From Bombus terrestris (Eukaryota > Arthropoda > Insecta > Hymenoptera > Apidae): 64,000 nt of DNA. The DNA is taken from assembly GCF_910591885.1 (NCBI RefSeq), contig NW_025963555.1, forward strand, positions 1,984,001 through 2,048,000, in the 5' to 3' direction. The position numbers and the translations under genes are program-made. This document shows positions 10,601 through 23,211 of the stretch, piece by piece (the stretch's first letter is position 1; each line of letters opens with the position of its first letter). Below the pieces are notes generated by a model. The model saw only the letters and a program-made list of their open reading frames with translations. It was not told the origin of the DNA and made no database searches.

Positions 10601-11404
10601 GAAAACTATAGCCTAACCTAAAACCAATCCAAATTGCGTTCATTATTCGATATGGTGGCGACATATTTCAAATTTGGGAACGTGTCGGATCGGATGTGAG
10701 GTTGGACTAAATTTTTACGAGCGAGCGGAGCGAGCGAGCAACGATCACAATTTCCAAGCCATACATATACCTTATATTGCCTTGCATATATTTCGTGTTA
10801 CTACCTTATTTTGTCAGCCATTTCGGACATCATATTGCACTGTAGTATGTGGAAATAGTACTATTTATGTGAAACTATTCATAAACCGTAAACATTTGTC
10901 AGTATGCAATAGGACAAAGACTTCCGGCTCCTCGGGCTGGTGCGAATATTTCAATGTCCGTATGTGCCAAACCGTTGGTTTGTGACACACCTTTACGCGT
11001 ATCTCGCTCGCTGCGCTCGCTCGAAAACTATAGCCTAACCTAAAACCAATCCAAATTGCGTTCATTATTCGATATGGTGGCGACATATTTCGAATTTGCG
11101 AACGTGTCGGACCGGTTGTGAGGTTGGACAGGATTTTTACGAGAGAGCGGAGCGAGCGAGCAACGATCACAATTTCCAAGCTATACATATACCTTAGATT
11201 GCCTTCCATATAATTCGTGTTATTACCTAATTTTGTCAGACATTTCGGACATCACATTGCACTGTACGATGTGGAAATAGTACCATTTATATGAAACTAT
11301 TCATAAACTGTAAACATTTGTCAGTAGGCAATAGGATAAAGACTTCCGCCTCCTCGGGCTGGTGCAAATATTTCAATGTCACCATGTGCCAAACCGTTGG
11401 ATTG
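7607..11404 (+). repeat. Zone II mosaic array with broken A/B alternation
   Basis: Nine monomers at 7607 (A), 8029 (A), 8451 (B), 8873 (B), 9295 (A), 9717 (A), 10139 (B), 10561 (A) and 10983 (B). A-A and B-B neighbours show lost or shuffled monomers. The monomer at 8029 looks like a left part of the 5498 kind (CCTTAACGCG) joined to a right part of the 6763 kind (GTAGTCTGAGG). The one at 8451 joins a left part of the 7185 kind (CTCGCCGCG, AAAATTATAG) to a right part of the 5498 kind (GACACATTTCG, GAGAGAGCGG). 8873 and 10139 share the rare GTTGTGCGGTTGG. No clean HOR period is visible here. Confidence 0.85.
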
Positions 11405-11825
11405 TGACACACCTCTCCGCGTCCCTCGCTCGCCATGCTCGCTCGAAAGCTATAGCCTATCCGAAATCCAATCCCTCTTGCGTAAGTTATTCGACATGCA
11501 GGCGACTTATTTCAAATTTCAGAACGTGTCGGATCGGTTGTGAGGATGGACAGGATTTTTTCGAGTGGGCGGAGCGAGCGAGCAACGATCACAATTTCCA
11601 AGCTATACATATACCTTATATTGCCTTGCATATAATTCGTGTTATTACCTAATTTTGTCAGACATTTCGGACATCACATTGCACTGTACGATGTGGAAAT
11701 AGTACTACTTATGTGAAACTATTCATAAACCGTAAACATTTGTCAGTAGGCAATAGGACAAAGACTTCCGTCTCCTCGGGCTGGTGCGAATGTTTCAATG
11801 TCCGTATGTGCCAAACCGTTGATTT
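11405..11825 (+). repeat. Type C monomer, most diverged copy
   Basis: This is the most unusual monomer of the window. Its left part carries CTCTCCGCGTCCCTCGC in place of TTTACGCGTATCTCGC, CGCCATGCTCG, CCTATCCGAAATCC, GCGTAAGTTATTCGACATGCAGG, TTTCAGAACG and TTCGAGTGGGCGG. The divergence begins slightly upstream (GCCTCCTCGGG and ATGTCACCATGTG, from about 11349) and fades after about 11575, where ordinary sequence resumes. It mixes A-like CAAATTT with B-like GGACAGGATT. It lacks ACGCGT and the double TTAGG. It may be a relic of an older monomer family or a decayed copy. Confidence 0.88.
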
Positions 11826-13934
11826 TGACACACCTTTACGCGTATCTCGCTCGCTACGCTCGCTCGAAAACCATAGCCTAACCTAAAACCAATCCATCTT
11901 GCGTTCATTATTCGATATGGTGGCGACATATTTCAAATTTGGGAACGTATCGGATCGGATGTGAGGTTGGACTAAATTTTTACGTGCGAGCGGAGCGAGC
12001 GAGCAACGGTCACAATTTCCAAGCTATACATATACCTTATATTGCCTTGCATATATTTCGTGTTACTACCTTATTTTGTCAGCCATTTCGGACGTCACAT
12101 TGCACTGTAGTATGAGGAAATAGTACTATTTATGTGAAACTATTCATAAACTGTAAACACTTGTCAGTAGGCAATAGGATAATGACTTCCGGCTCCTCGG
12201 GCTGGTGCGAATATTTCAATGTCTGTATGTGCCAAACCGTTGGTTTGTGACACACCTTTACGCGTGTCTCGCTCGCTGCGCTCGCTCGAAAACTATAGCC
12301 TAACCTAAAACCAATCCATCTTGCGTTCATTATTCGATATGGTGGCGACATATTTCGAATTTGCGAACGTGTCGGATCGGTTGTGAGGTTGGACAGGATT
12401 TTTACGAGCGAGCGGAGCGAGCGAGCAACGATCACAATTTGCAAGCCATACACATACCTTATATTGCCTTGCATATATTTCGTGTTATTACCTAATTTTG
12501 TCAGACATTTCGGACATCACATAGCAATGTACTATGTGGAAATAGTACTATTTATATGAAACTATTCATAAACTGTAAACATTTGTCAATAGGCAATAGG
12601 ACAAAGACTTCCGGCTCCTCGGGATGGTGCGAATATTTCAATGTCCGTATGTGCCAAACCGTTGATTTTGACACACCTTTACGCGTATCTCGCTCGCTAC
12701 GCTCGCTCGAAAACCATAGCCTAACCTAAAACCAATCCATCTTGCGTTCATTATTCGATATGGTGGCGACATATTTCAAATTTGGGAACGTATCGGATCG
12801 GATGTGAGGTTGGACTAAATTTTTACGAGCGAGCGGAGCGAGCGAGCAACAGTCACAATTTCCAAGCTATACATATACCTTATATTGCCTTGCATATATT
12901 TCGTGTTACTACCTTATTTTGTCAGCCATTTCGGACATCACATTGCACTGTAGTATGAGGAAATAGTACTATTTATGTGAAACTATTCATAAACTGTAAA
13001 CACTTGTCAGTAGGCAATAGGATAAAGACTTCCGGCTCCTCGGGCTGGTGCGAATATTTCAATGTCTGTATGTGCCAAACCGTTGGTTTGTGACACACCT
13101 TTACGCGTATCTCGCTCGCTGCGCTCGCTCGAAAACTATAGCCTAACCTAAAACCAATCCAAATTGCGTTCATTATTCGATATGGTGGCGACATATTTCA
13201 AATTTGGGAACGTGTCGGATCGGATGTGAGGTTGGACTAAATTTTTACGAGCGAGCGGAGCGAGCGAGCAACGATCACAATTTCCAAGCCATACATATAC
13301 CTTATATTGCCTTGCATATATTTCGTGTTACTACCTTATTTTGTCAGCCATTTCGGACATCATATTGCACTGTAGTATGTGGAAATAGTACTATTTATGT
13401 GAAACTATTCATAAACTGTAAACATTTGTCAGTATGCAATAGGACAAAGACTTCCGGCTCCTCGGGCTGGTGCGAATATTTCAATGTCCGTATGTGCCAA
13501 ACCGTTGGTTTTTGACACACCTTTACGCGTATCTCGCTCGCTGCGCTCGCTCGAAAACTATAGCCTAACCTAAAACCAATCCAAATTGCGTTCATTATTC
13601 GATATGGTGGCGACATATTTCGAATTTGCGAACGTGTCGGACCGGTTGTGAGGTTGGACAGGATTTTTACGAGAGAGCGGAGCGAGCGAGCAACGATCAC
13701 AATTTCCAAGCTATACATATACCTTAGATTGCCTTCCATATAATTCGTGTTATTACCTAATTTTGTCAGACATTTCGGACATCACATTGCACTGTACGAT
13801 GTGGAAATAGTACCATTTATATGAAACTATTCATAAACTGTAAACATTTGTCAGTAGGCAATAGGATAAAGACTTCCGCCTCCTCGGGCTGGTGCAAATA
13901 TTTCAATGTCCCCATGTGCCAAACCGTTGGATTG
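11405..13934 (+). repeat. Zone III C-headed 6-mer unit
   Basis: Monomers at 11405 (C), 11826 (A), 12248 (B), 12669 (A), 13091 (A) and 13513 (B), 2530 bp. The unit repeats, with changes, from 13935. The A-A pair 12669/13091 marks where this unit lacks a B monomer that the next unit has at 15621. Shared private markers with the next unit include ACGTGCGAGCGG, GGACGTCACATTGC, ATAATGACTTCC and ACATAGCAATG. Confidence 0.87.
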
Positions 13935-14355
13935 TGACACACCTCTCCGCGTCCCTCGCTCGCCATGCTCGCTCGAAAGCTGTAGCCTAACCTAAAACCA
14001 ATCCCTCTTGCGTTAGTCATTCGACATGGAGGCGACTTATTTCAAATTTGCGAACGTGTTGGATCGGTTGTGAGGATGGACAGGATTTTTACGAGAGAGC
14101 GGAGCGAGCGAGCAACGATCACAATTTCCAAGCTATACATATACCTTATATTGCCTTGCATATAATTCGTGTTATTACCTAATTTTGTCAGACATTTCGG
14201 ACATCACATTGCACTGTACGATGTGGAAATAGTACTACTTATGTGAAACTATTCATAAACCGTAAACATTTGTCAGTAGGCAATAGGACAAAGACTTCCG
14301 TCTCCTCGGGCTGGTGCGAATGTTTCAATGTCCGTATGTGCCAAACCGTTGATTT
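13935..14355 (+). repeat. Type C monomer, second copy
   Basis: It shares with 11405 the CTCTCCGCGTCCCTCGC and CGCCATGCTCG segment but is less diverged: the double TTAGG is intact, and the later part reads TTAGTCATTCGACATGGAGG and GAACGTGTTGG. The preceding B monomer (13513) carries the same GCCTCCTCGGG tail as the one before 11405. Confidence 0.87.
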
Positions 14356-17300
14356 TGACACACCTTTACGCGTATCTCGCTCGCTACGCTCGCTCGAAAA
14401 CCATAGCCTAACCTAAAACCAATCCATCTTGCGTTCATTATTCGATATGGTGGCGACATATTTCAAATTTGGGAACGTATCGGATCGGATGTGAGGTTGG
14501 ACTAAATTTTTACGTGCGAGCGGAGCGAGCGAGCAACGGTCACAATTTCCAAGCTATACATATACCTTATATTGCCTTGCATATATTTCGTGTTACTACC
14601 TTATTTTGTCAGCCATTTCGGACGTCACATTGCACTGTAGTATGAGGAAATAGTACTATTTATGTGAAACTATTCATAAACTGTAAACACTTGTCAGTAG
14701 GCAATAGGATAATGACTTCCGGCTCCTCGGGCTGGTGCGAATATTTCAATGTCTGTATGTGCCAAACCGTTGGTTTGTGACACACCTTTACGCGTATTTC
14801 GCTCGCTGCGCTCGCTCGAAAACTATAGCCTAACCTAAAACCAATCCATCTTGCGTTCATTATTCGATATGGTGGCGACATGTTTCGAATTTGCGAACGT
14901 GTCGGATCGGTTGTGAGGTTGGACAGGATTTTTACGAGCGAGCGGAGCGAGCGAGCAACGATCACAATTTGCAAGCCATACACATACCTTATATTGCCTT
15001 GCATATATTTCGTGTTATTACCTAATTTTGTCAGACATTTCGGACATCACATAGCAATGTACTATGTGGAAATAGTACTATTTATATGAAACTATTCATA
15101 AACTGTAAACATTTGTCAATAGGCAATAGGACAAAGACTTCCGGCTCCTCGGGATGGTGCGAATATATCAATGTCCGTATGTGCCAAACCGTTGATTTTG
15201 ACACACCTTTACGCGTATCTCGCTCGCTACGCTCGCTCGAAAACCATAGCCTAACCTAAAACCAATCCATCTTGCGTTCATTATTCGATATGGTGGCGAC
15301 ATATTTCAAATTTGGGAACGTATCGGATCGGATGTGAGGTTGGACTAAATTTTTACGAGCGAGCGGAGCGAGCGAGCAACAGTCACAATTTCCAAGCTAT
15401 ACATATACCTTATATTGCCTTGCATATATTTCGTGTTACTACCTTATTTTGTCAGCCATTTCGGACATCACATTGCACTGTAGTATGAGGAAATAGTACT
15501 ATTTATGTGAAACTATTCATAAACTGTAAACACTTGTCAGTAGGCAATAGGATAAAGACTTCCGGCTCCTCGGGCTGGTGCGAATATTTCAATGTCTGTA
15601 TGTGCCAAACCGTTGGTTTGTGACACACCTTTACGCGTATCTCGCTCGCTGCGCTCGCTCGAAAACTATAGCCTAACCTAAAACCAATCCATCTTGCGTT
15701 CATTATTCGATATGGTGGCGACATATTTCGAATTTGCGAACGTGTCGGATCGGTTGTGAGGTTGGACAGGATTTTTACGAGCGAGCGGAGCGAGCGAGCA
15801 ACGATCACAATTTGCAAGCCATACACATACCTTATATTGCCTTGCATATATTTCGTGTTATTACCTAATTTTGTCAGACATTTCGGACATCACATTGCAC
15901 TCTACTATGTGGAAATAGTACTATTTATATGAAACTATTCATAAACTGTAAACATTTGTCAGTAGGCAATAGGATAAAGACTTCCGGCTCCTCGGGCTGG
16001 TGCGAATAATTCAATGTCCGTATGTGCCAAACCGTTGGTTTGTGACACACCTTAACGCGTATCTCGCTCGCTGCGCTCGCTCGAAAACTATAGCCTAACC
16101 TAAAACCAATCCAAATTGCGTTCATTATTCGATATGGTGGCGACATATTTCAAATTTGGGAACGTGTCGGATCGGATGTGAGGTTGGACTAAATTTTTAC
16201 GAGCGAGCGGAGCGAGCGAGCAACGATCACAATTTCCAAGCCATACATATACCTTATATTGCCTTGCATATATTTCGTGTTACTACCTTATTTTGTCAGC
16301 CATTTCGGACATCATATTGCACTGTAGTATGTGGAAATAGTACTATTTATGTGAAACTATTCATAAACTGTAAACATTTGTCAGTAGGCAATAGGACAAA
16401 GACTTCCGGCTCCTCGGGCTGGTGCGAATATTTCAATGTCCGTATGTGCCAAACCGTTGGTTTTTGACACACCTTTACGCGTATCTCGCTCGCTGCGCTC
16501 GCTCGAAAACTATAGCCTAACCTAAAACCAATCCATCTTGCGTTCATTATTCGATATGGTGGCGACATATTTCGAATTTGCGAACGTATCGGAACGGTTG
16601 TGAGGTTGGACTAGATTTTTACGAGCGAGCGGAGCGAGCGAGCAACGATCACAATTTCCAAGCTATACATATACCTTATATTGCCTTGCACATAATTCGT
16701 GTTATTACCTAATTTTGTCAGACATTTCGGACATCACATTGCACTGTACGATGTGGAAATAGTACTACTTATGTGAAACTATTCATAAACCGTAAACATT
16801 TGTCAGTAAGCAATAGGACAAAGACTTCCGGCTCCTCGGGCTGGTGCGAATATTTCAATGTCCGTATGTGCCAAACCGTTGATTTTGACACATCTTTAAG
16901 CGTATCTCGCTCGCTACGCTCGCTCGAAAACCATAGCCTAACCTAAAACCAATCCATCTTGCGTTCATTATTCGATATGGTGGCGACATATTTCAAATTT
17001 GGGAACGTATCGGATTGGATGTGAGGTTGGACTAAATTTTTACGAGCGAGCGGAGCGAGCGAGCAACGGTCACAATTTCCAAGCTATACATATACCTTAT
17101 ATTGCCTTGCATGTATTTCGTGTTACTACCTTATTTTGTCAGCCATTTCGGACATCACATTGCACTGTAGTATGAGGAAATAGTACTATTTATGTGAAAC
17201 TATTCATAAACTGTAAACAATTGTCAGTAGGCAATAGGATAAAGACTTCCGGCTCCTCGGGCTGGTGCGAATATTTCAATGTCTGTATGTGCCAAACCGT

Positions 17301-17729
17301 TGGTTTGTGACACACCTTTACGCGTATCTCGCTCGCTGCGCTCGCTCGAAAACTATAGCCTAACCTAAAACCAATCCAAATTGCGTTCATTATTCGATAT
17401 GGTGGCGACATATTTCGAATTTGCGAACGTGTCGGACCGGTTGTGAGGTTGGACAGGATTTTTACGAGAGAGCGGAGCGAGCGAGCAACGATCACAATTT
17501 CCAAGCTATACATATACCTTAGATTGCCTTCCATATAATTCGTGTTATTACCTAATTTTGTCAGACATTTCGGACATCACATTGCACTGTACGATGTGGA
17601 AATAGTACCATTTATATGAAACTATTCATAAACTGTAAACATTTGTCAGTAGGCAATAGGATAAAGACTTCCGCCTCCTCGGGCTGGTGCAAATATTTCA
17701 ATGTCACCATGTGCCAAACCGTTGGATTG
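13935..17729 (+). repeat. Zone III C-headed 9-mer unit
   Basis: Monomers at 13935 (C), 14356 (A), 14778 (B), 15199 (A), 15621 (B), 16043 (A), 16465 (B), 16886 (A) and 17308 (B), 3795 bp. The first four correspond to 11405-13090. Relative to the preceding 6-mer, three extra monomers are present. The monomer at 16465 is a B/A hybrid (CGAATTTGCGAACGTATCGGAACGG with GGACTAGATT). The total length equals that of the zone V 9-mer, but the monomer order and markers differ. Confidence 0.82.
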
Positions 17730-18151
17730 TGACACACCTCTCCGCGTCCCTCGCTCGCCATGCTCGCTCGAAAGCTGTAGCCTAACCTAAAACCAATCCC
17801 TCTTGCGTTAGTCATTCGACATGGAGGCGACTTATTTCAAATTTGCGAACGTGTTGGATCGGTTGTGAGGTTGGACAGGATTTTTACGAGAGAGCGGAGC
17901 GAGCGAGCAACGATCACAATTTCCAAGCTATACATATACCTTATATTGCCTTGCATATAATTCGTGTCATTACCTAATTTTGTCAGACATTTCGAACATC
18001 ACATTGCACTGTACGATGTGGAAATAGTACTACTTATGTGAAACTATTCATAAACCGTAAACATTTGTCAGTAGGCAATAGGACAAAGACTTCCGGCTCC
18101 TCGGGCTGGTGCGAATATTTCAATGTCCGTATGTGCCAAACCGTTGGTTAG
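17730..18151 (+). repeat. Type C monomer, third copy
   Basis: Almost the same as the 13935 copy (shared GTTAGTCATTCGACATGGAGG and GTGTTGGATCGG). The upstream tail reads ATGTCACCATG as before 11405, not ATGTCCCCATG as before 13935. Private changes are GTGTCATTACC and TTTCGAACATC. It is followed by a B monomer of the zone I sixth kind, unlike the other two C copies, which are followed by A. This is the last C monomer in the window. Confidence 0.86.
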
Positions 18152-18995
18152 TGACACACCTTTACGCGTATCTGGCTCGCCGCGCTCGCTCGAAAATTAT
18201 AGCCTAACTTAAAACCAATCCATCTTGCGTTCATTATTCGATATGGTGGCGACATATTTCGAATTTGCGAACGTGTCGGATCGGTTGTGAGGTTGGACAG
18301 GATTTCTACGAGCGAGCGGAGCGAGCGAGCAACGATCACAATTTGCAAGCCATACACATACCTTATATTGCCTTGCATATATTTCGTGTTATTACCTAAT
18401 TTTGTCAGACATTTCGGACATCACATTGCACTGTACTATGTGGAAATAGGACTATTTATATGAAACTATTCATAAACTGTAAACATTTGTCAGTAGGCAA
18501 TAGGATAAAGACTTCCGGCTCCTCGGGCTGGTGCGAATAATTCAATGTCCGTATGTGCCAAACCGTTGGTTTTTGACACACCTTTACGCGTGTCTCGCTC
18601 GCTGCGCTCGCTCGAAAACTATAGCCTAACCTAAAACCAATCCAAATTGCGTTCATTATTCGATATGGTGGCGACATATTTCAAATTTGGGAACGTGTCG
18701 GATCGGATGTGAGGTTGGACTAAATTTTTACGAGCGAGCGGAGCGAGCGAGCAACGATCACAATTTCCAAGCTATACATATACCTTATATTGCCTTGCAT
18801 ATATTTCGTGTTACTACCTTATTTTGTCAGTCATTTCGGACATCACATTGCACTGTAGTATGTGGAAATAGTACTATTTAGGTGAATCTATTCATAAACT
18901 GTAAACATTTGTCAGTAGGCAATAGGACAAAGACTTCCGGCTCCTCGGGCTGGTGCGAATATTTCAATGTCCGTATGTGCCAAACCGTTGGTTTT
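18152..18995 (+). repeat. Junction pair of older monomer kinds
   Basis: Two monomers, 18152 (B) and 18574 (A), link the C-headed units to the 5-mer block. 18152 has CTGGCTCGCCGCG, AAAATTATAG, CCTAACTTAAAACC and GATTTCTACG, so it is a relative of the 2123/4654/7185 monomers. 18574 has CCAAATTGCG, TCAGTCATTT and TTTAGGTGAATC, so it is related to monomer 1 and to 62415. Confidence 0.85.
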
Positions 18996-21103
18996 TGACA
19001 CACCTTTACGCGTATCTCGCTCGCTGCGCTCGCTCGAAAACTATAGCCTAACCTAAAACCAATCCATCTTGCGTTCATTATTCGATATGGTGGCGACATA
19101 TTTCGAATTTGCGAACGTGTCGGATCGGTTGTGAGGTTGGACAGGATTTTTACGAGCGAGCGGAGCGAGCGTGCAACGATCACAATTCGCAAGCCATACA
19201 CATACCTTATATTGCCTTGCATATATTTCGTGTTATTACCTAATTTTGTCAGACATTTCGGACATCACATTGCACTCTACTATGTGGAAATAGTACTACT
19301 TATGTGAAACTATTCATAAACCGTAAACATTTGTCAGTAGGCAATAGGACAAAGACTTCCGTCTCCTCGGGCTGGTGCGAATATTTCAATGTCCGTATGT
19401 GCCAAACCGTTGATTTTGACACACCTTTACGCGTATCTCGCTCGCTACGCTCGCTCGAAAACCATAGCCTAACCTAAAACCAATCCATCTTGCGTTCATT
19501 ATTCGATATGGTGGCGACATATTTCAAATTTGGGAACGTATCGCATCGGATGTGAGGTTGGACTAAATTTTTACGAGCGAGCGGAGCGAGCGAGCAACGG
19601 TCACAATTTCCAAACTATACATATACCTTATATTGCCTTGCATATATTTCGTGTTACTACCTTATTTTGTCAGCCATTTCGGACATCACATTGCACTGTA
19701 GTATGAGGAAATAGTACTATTTATGTGAAACTATTCATAAACTGTAAACACTTGTCAGTAGGCAATAGGATAAAGACTTCCGGCTCCTCGGGCTGGTGCG
19801 AATATTTCAATGTCTGTATGTGCAAAACCGTTGGTTTGTGACACACCTTTACGCGTGTCTCGCTCGCTGCGCTCGCTCGATAACTATAGCCTAACCTAAA
19901 ACCAATCCATCTTGCGTTCATTATGCGACATGGTGGCGACATATTTCGAATTTGCGAACGTGTCGGATCGGTTGTGAGGTTGGACAGGATTTTTACGAGC
20001 GAGCGGAGCGAGCGAGCAACGATCACAATTTGCAAGCCATACACATACCTTATATTGCCTTGCATATATTTCGTGTTATTACCTAATTTTGTCAGACATT
20101 TCGGACATCGCATTGCACTGTACTATGTGGAAATAGTACTATTTATATGAAACTATTCATAAACTGTAAACATTTGTCAATAGGCAATAGGACAAAGACT
20201 TCCGGCTCCTCGGGCCGGTGCGAATATTTCAATGTCCGTATGTGCCAAACCGTTGATTTTGACACACCTTTACGCGTATCTCGCTCGCTACGCTCGCTCG
20301 AAAACCATAGCCTAACCTAAAACCAATCCATCTTGCGTTCATTATTCGATATGGTGGCGACATATTTCAAATTTGGGAACGTATCGGATCGGATGTGAGG
20401 TTGGACTAAATTTTTACGAGCGAGCGGAGCGAGCGAGCAACGGTCACAATTTCCAAGCTATACATATACCTTATATTGCCTTGCATATATTTCGTGTTAC
20501 TACCTTATTTTGTCAGCCATTTCGGACATCACATTGCACTGTAGTATGAGGAAATAGTACTATTTATGTGAAACTATTCATAAACTGTAAACACTTGTCA
20601 GTAGGCAATAGGATAAAGACTTCCGGCTCCTCGGGCTGGTGCGAATATTTCAATGTCTGTATGTGCCAAACCGTTGGTTTGTGAGACACCTTTACGCGTG
20701 TCTCGCTCGCTGCGCTCGCTCGAAAACTATAGCCTAACCTAAAACCAATCCATCTTGCGTTCATTATTCGACATGGTGGCGACATATTTCGAATTTGCGA
20801 ACGTGTCGGATCGGTTGTGAGGTTGGACAGGATTTTTACGAGCGAGCGGAGCGAGCGAGCAACGATCACTATTTGCAAGCCATACATATACCTTATATTG
20901 CCTTGCATATATTTCGTGTTATTACCTAATTTTGTCAGACATTTCGGACATCACATTGCACTCTACTATGTGGAAATAGTACTATTTATATGAAACTATT
21001 CATAAACTGTAAACATTTGTCAGTAGGCAATAGGACAAAGACTTCCGGCTCCTCGGGCTGGTGCGAATATTTCAATGTCCGTATGTGCCAAACCGTTGGT
21101 TTG
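18996..21103 (+). repeat. Zone IV 5-mer HOR, copy 1
   Basis: Monomers at 18996 (B, AGCGTGCAACG with AATTCGCAAGCC), 19417 (A, TTCCAAACTATAC), 19839 (B, GCAAAACCGTTGG upstream), 20260 (A, upstream CGGGCCGGTG) and 20682 (B, TGAGACACC and GATCACTATTTGC), 2108 bp. These five markers define the 5-mer, which recurs inside every later 9-mer. Copy 1 has the private CTCGATAACTATAG and TTATGCGACATGG at 19839, which tie that monomer to the second monomer of the 9-mers, and CGCATCGG near 19542. Confidence 0.9.
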
Positions 21104-23211
21104 TGACACACCTTTACGCGTATCTCGCTCGCTGCGCTCGCTCGAAAACTATAGCCTAACCTAAAACCAATCCATCTTGCGTTCATTATTCGACATGGTG
21201 GCGACATATTTCGAATTTGCGAACGTGTCGGATCGGTTGTGAGGTTGGACAGGATTTTTACGAGCGAGCGGAGCGAGCGTGCAACGATCACAATTCGCAA
21301 GCCATACACATACCTTATATTGCCTTGCATATATTTCGTGTTATTACCTAATTTTGTCAGACATTTCGGACATCACATTGCACTCTACTATGTGGAAATA
21401 GTACTATTTATGTGAAACTATTCATAAACCGTAAACATTTGTCAGTAGGCAATAGGACAAAGACTTCCGTCTCCTCGGGCTGGTGCGAATATTTCAATGT
21501 CCGTATGTGCCAAACCGTTGATTTTGACACACCTTTACGCGTATCTCGCTCGCTACGCTCGCTCGAAAACCATAGCCTAACCTAAAACCAATCCATCTTG
21601 CGTTCATTATTCGATATGGTGGCGACATATTTCAAATTTGGGAACGTATCGGATCGGATGTGAGGTTGGACTAAATTTTTACGAGCGAGCGGAGCGAGCG
21701 AGCAACGGTCACAATTTCCAAACTATACATATACCTTATATTGCCTTGCATATATTTCGTGTTACTACCTTATTTTGTCAGCCATTTCGGACATCACATT
21801 GCACTGTAGTATGAGGAAATAGTACTATTTATGTGAAACTATTCATAAACTGTAAACACTTGTCAGTAGGCAATAGGATAAAGACTTCCGGCTCCTCGGG
21901 CTGGTGCGAATATTTCAATGTCTGTATGTGCAAAACCGTTGGTTTGTGACACACCTTTACGCGTGTCTCGCTCGCTGCGCTCGCTCGAAAACTATAGCCT
22001 AACCTAAAACCAATCCATCTTGCGTTCATTATTCGTCATGGTGGCGACATATTTCGAATTTGCGAACGTGTCGGATCGGTTGTGAGGTTGGACAGGATTT
22101 TTACGAGCGAGCGGAGCGAGCGAGCAACGATCACAATTTGCAAGCCATACATATACCTTATATTGCCTTGCATATATTTCGTGTTATTACCTAATTTTGT
22201 CAGACATTTCGGACATCACATTGCACTGTACTATGTGGAAATAGTACTATTTATATGAAACTATTCATAAACTGTAAACATTTGTCAATAGGCAATAGGA
22301 CAAAGACTTCCGGCTCCTCGGGCCGGTGCGAATATTTCAATGTCCGTATGTGCCAAACCGTTGATTTTGACACACCTTTACGCGTATCTCGCTCGCTACG
22401 CTCGCTCGAAAACCATAGCCTAACCTAAAACCAATCCATCTTGCGTTCATTATTCGATATGGTGGCGACATATTTCAAATTTGGGAACGTATCGGATCGG
22501 ATGTGAGGTTGGACTAAATTTTTACGAGCGAGCGGAGCGAGCGAGCAACGGTCACAATTTCCAAGCTATACATATACCTTATATTGCCTTGCATATATTT
22601 CGTGTTACTACCTTATTTTGTCAGCCATTTCGGACATCACATTGCACTGTAGTATGAGGAAATAGTACTATTTATGTGAAACTATTCATAAACTGTAAAC
22701 ACTTGTCAGTAGGCAATAGGATAAAGACTTCCGGCTCCTCGGGCTGGTGCGAATATTTCAATGTCTGTATGTGCCAAACCGTTGGTTTGTGAGACACCTT
22801 TACGCGTGTCTCGCTCGCTGCGCTCGCTCGAAAACTATAGCCTAACCTAAAACCAATCCATCTTGCGTTCATTATTCGACATGGTGGCGACATATTTCGA
22901 ATTTGCGAACGTGTCGGATCGGTTGTGAGGTTGGACAGGATTTTTACGAGCGAGCGGAGCGAGCGAGCAACGATCACTATTTGCAAGCCATACACATACC
23001 TTATATTGCCTTGCATATATTTCGTGTTATTACCTAATTTTGTCAGACATTTCGGACATCACATTGCACTCTACTATGTGGAAATAGTACTATTTATATG
23101 AAACTATTCATAAACTGTAAACATTTGTCAGTAGGCAATAGGATAAAGACTTCCGGCTCCTCGGGCTGGTGCGAATAATTCAATGTCCGTATGTGCCAAA
23201 CCGTTGGTTTG
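21104..23211 (+). repeat. Zone IV 5-mer HOR, copy 2
   Basis: Monomers at 21104, 21525, 21947, 22368 and 22790, exactly 2108 bp after copy 1 with the same five markers. The third monomer carries the rare TTCGTCATGG (near 22034), seen again near 26672 and 57866. The last monomer ends in GAATAATTC, the tail that precedes the first monomer of the 9-mer and 8-mer units. Confidence 0.9.
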
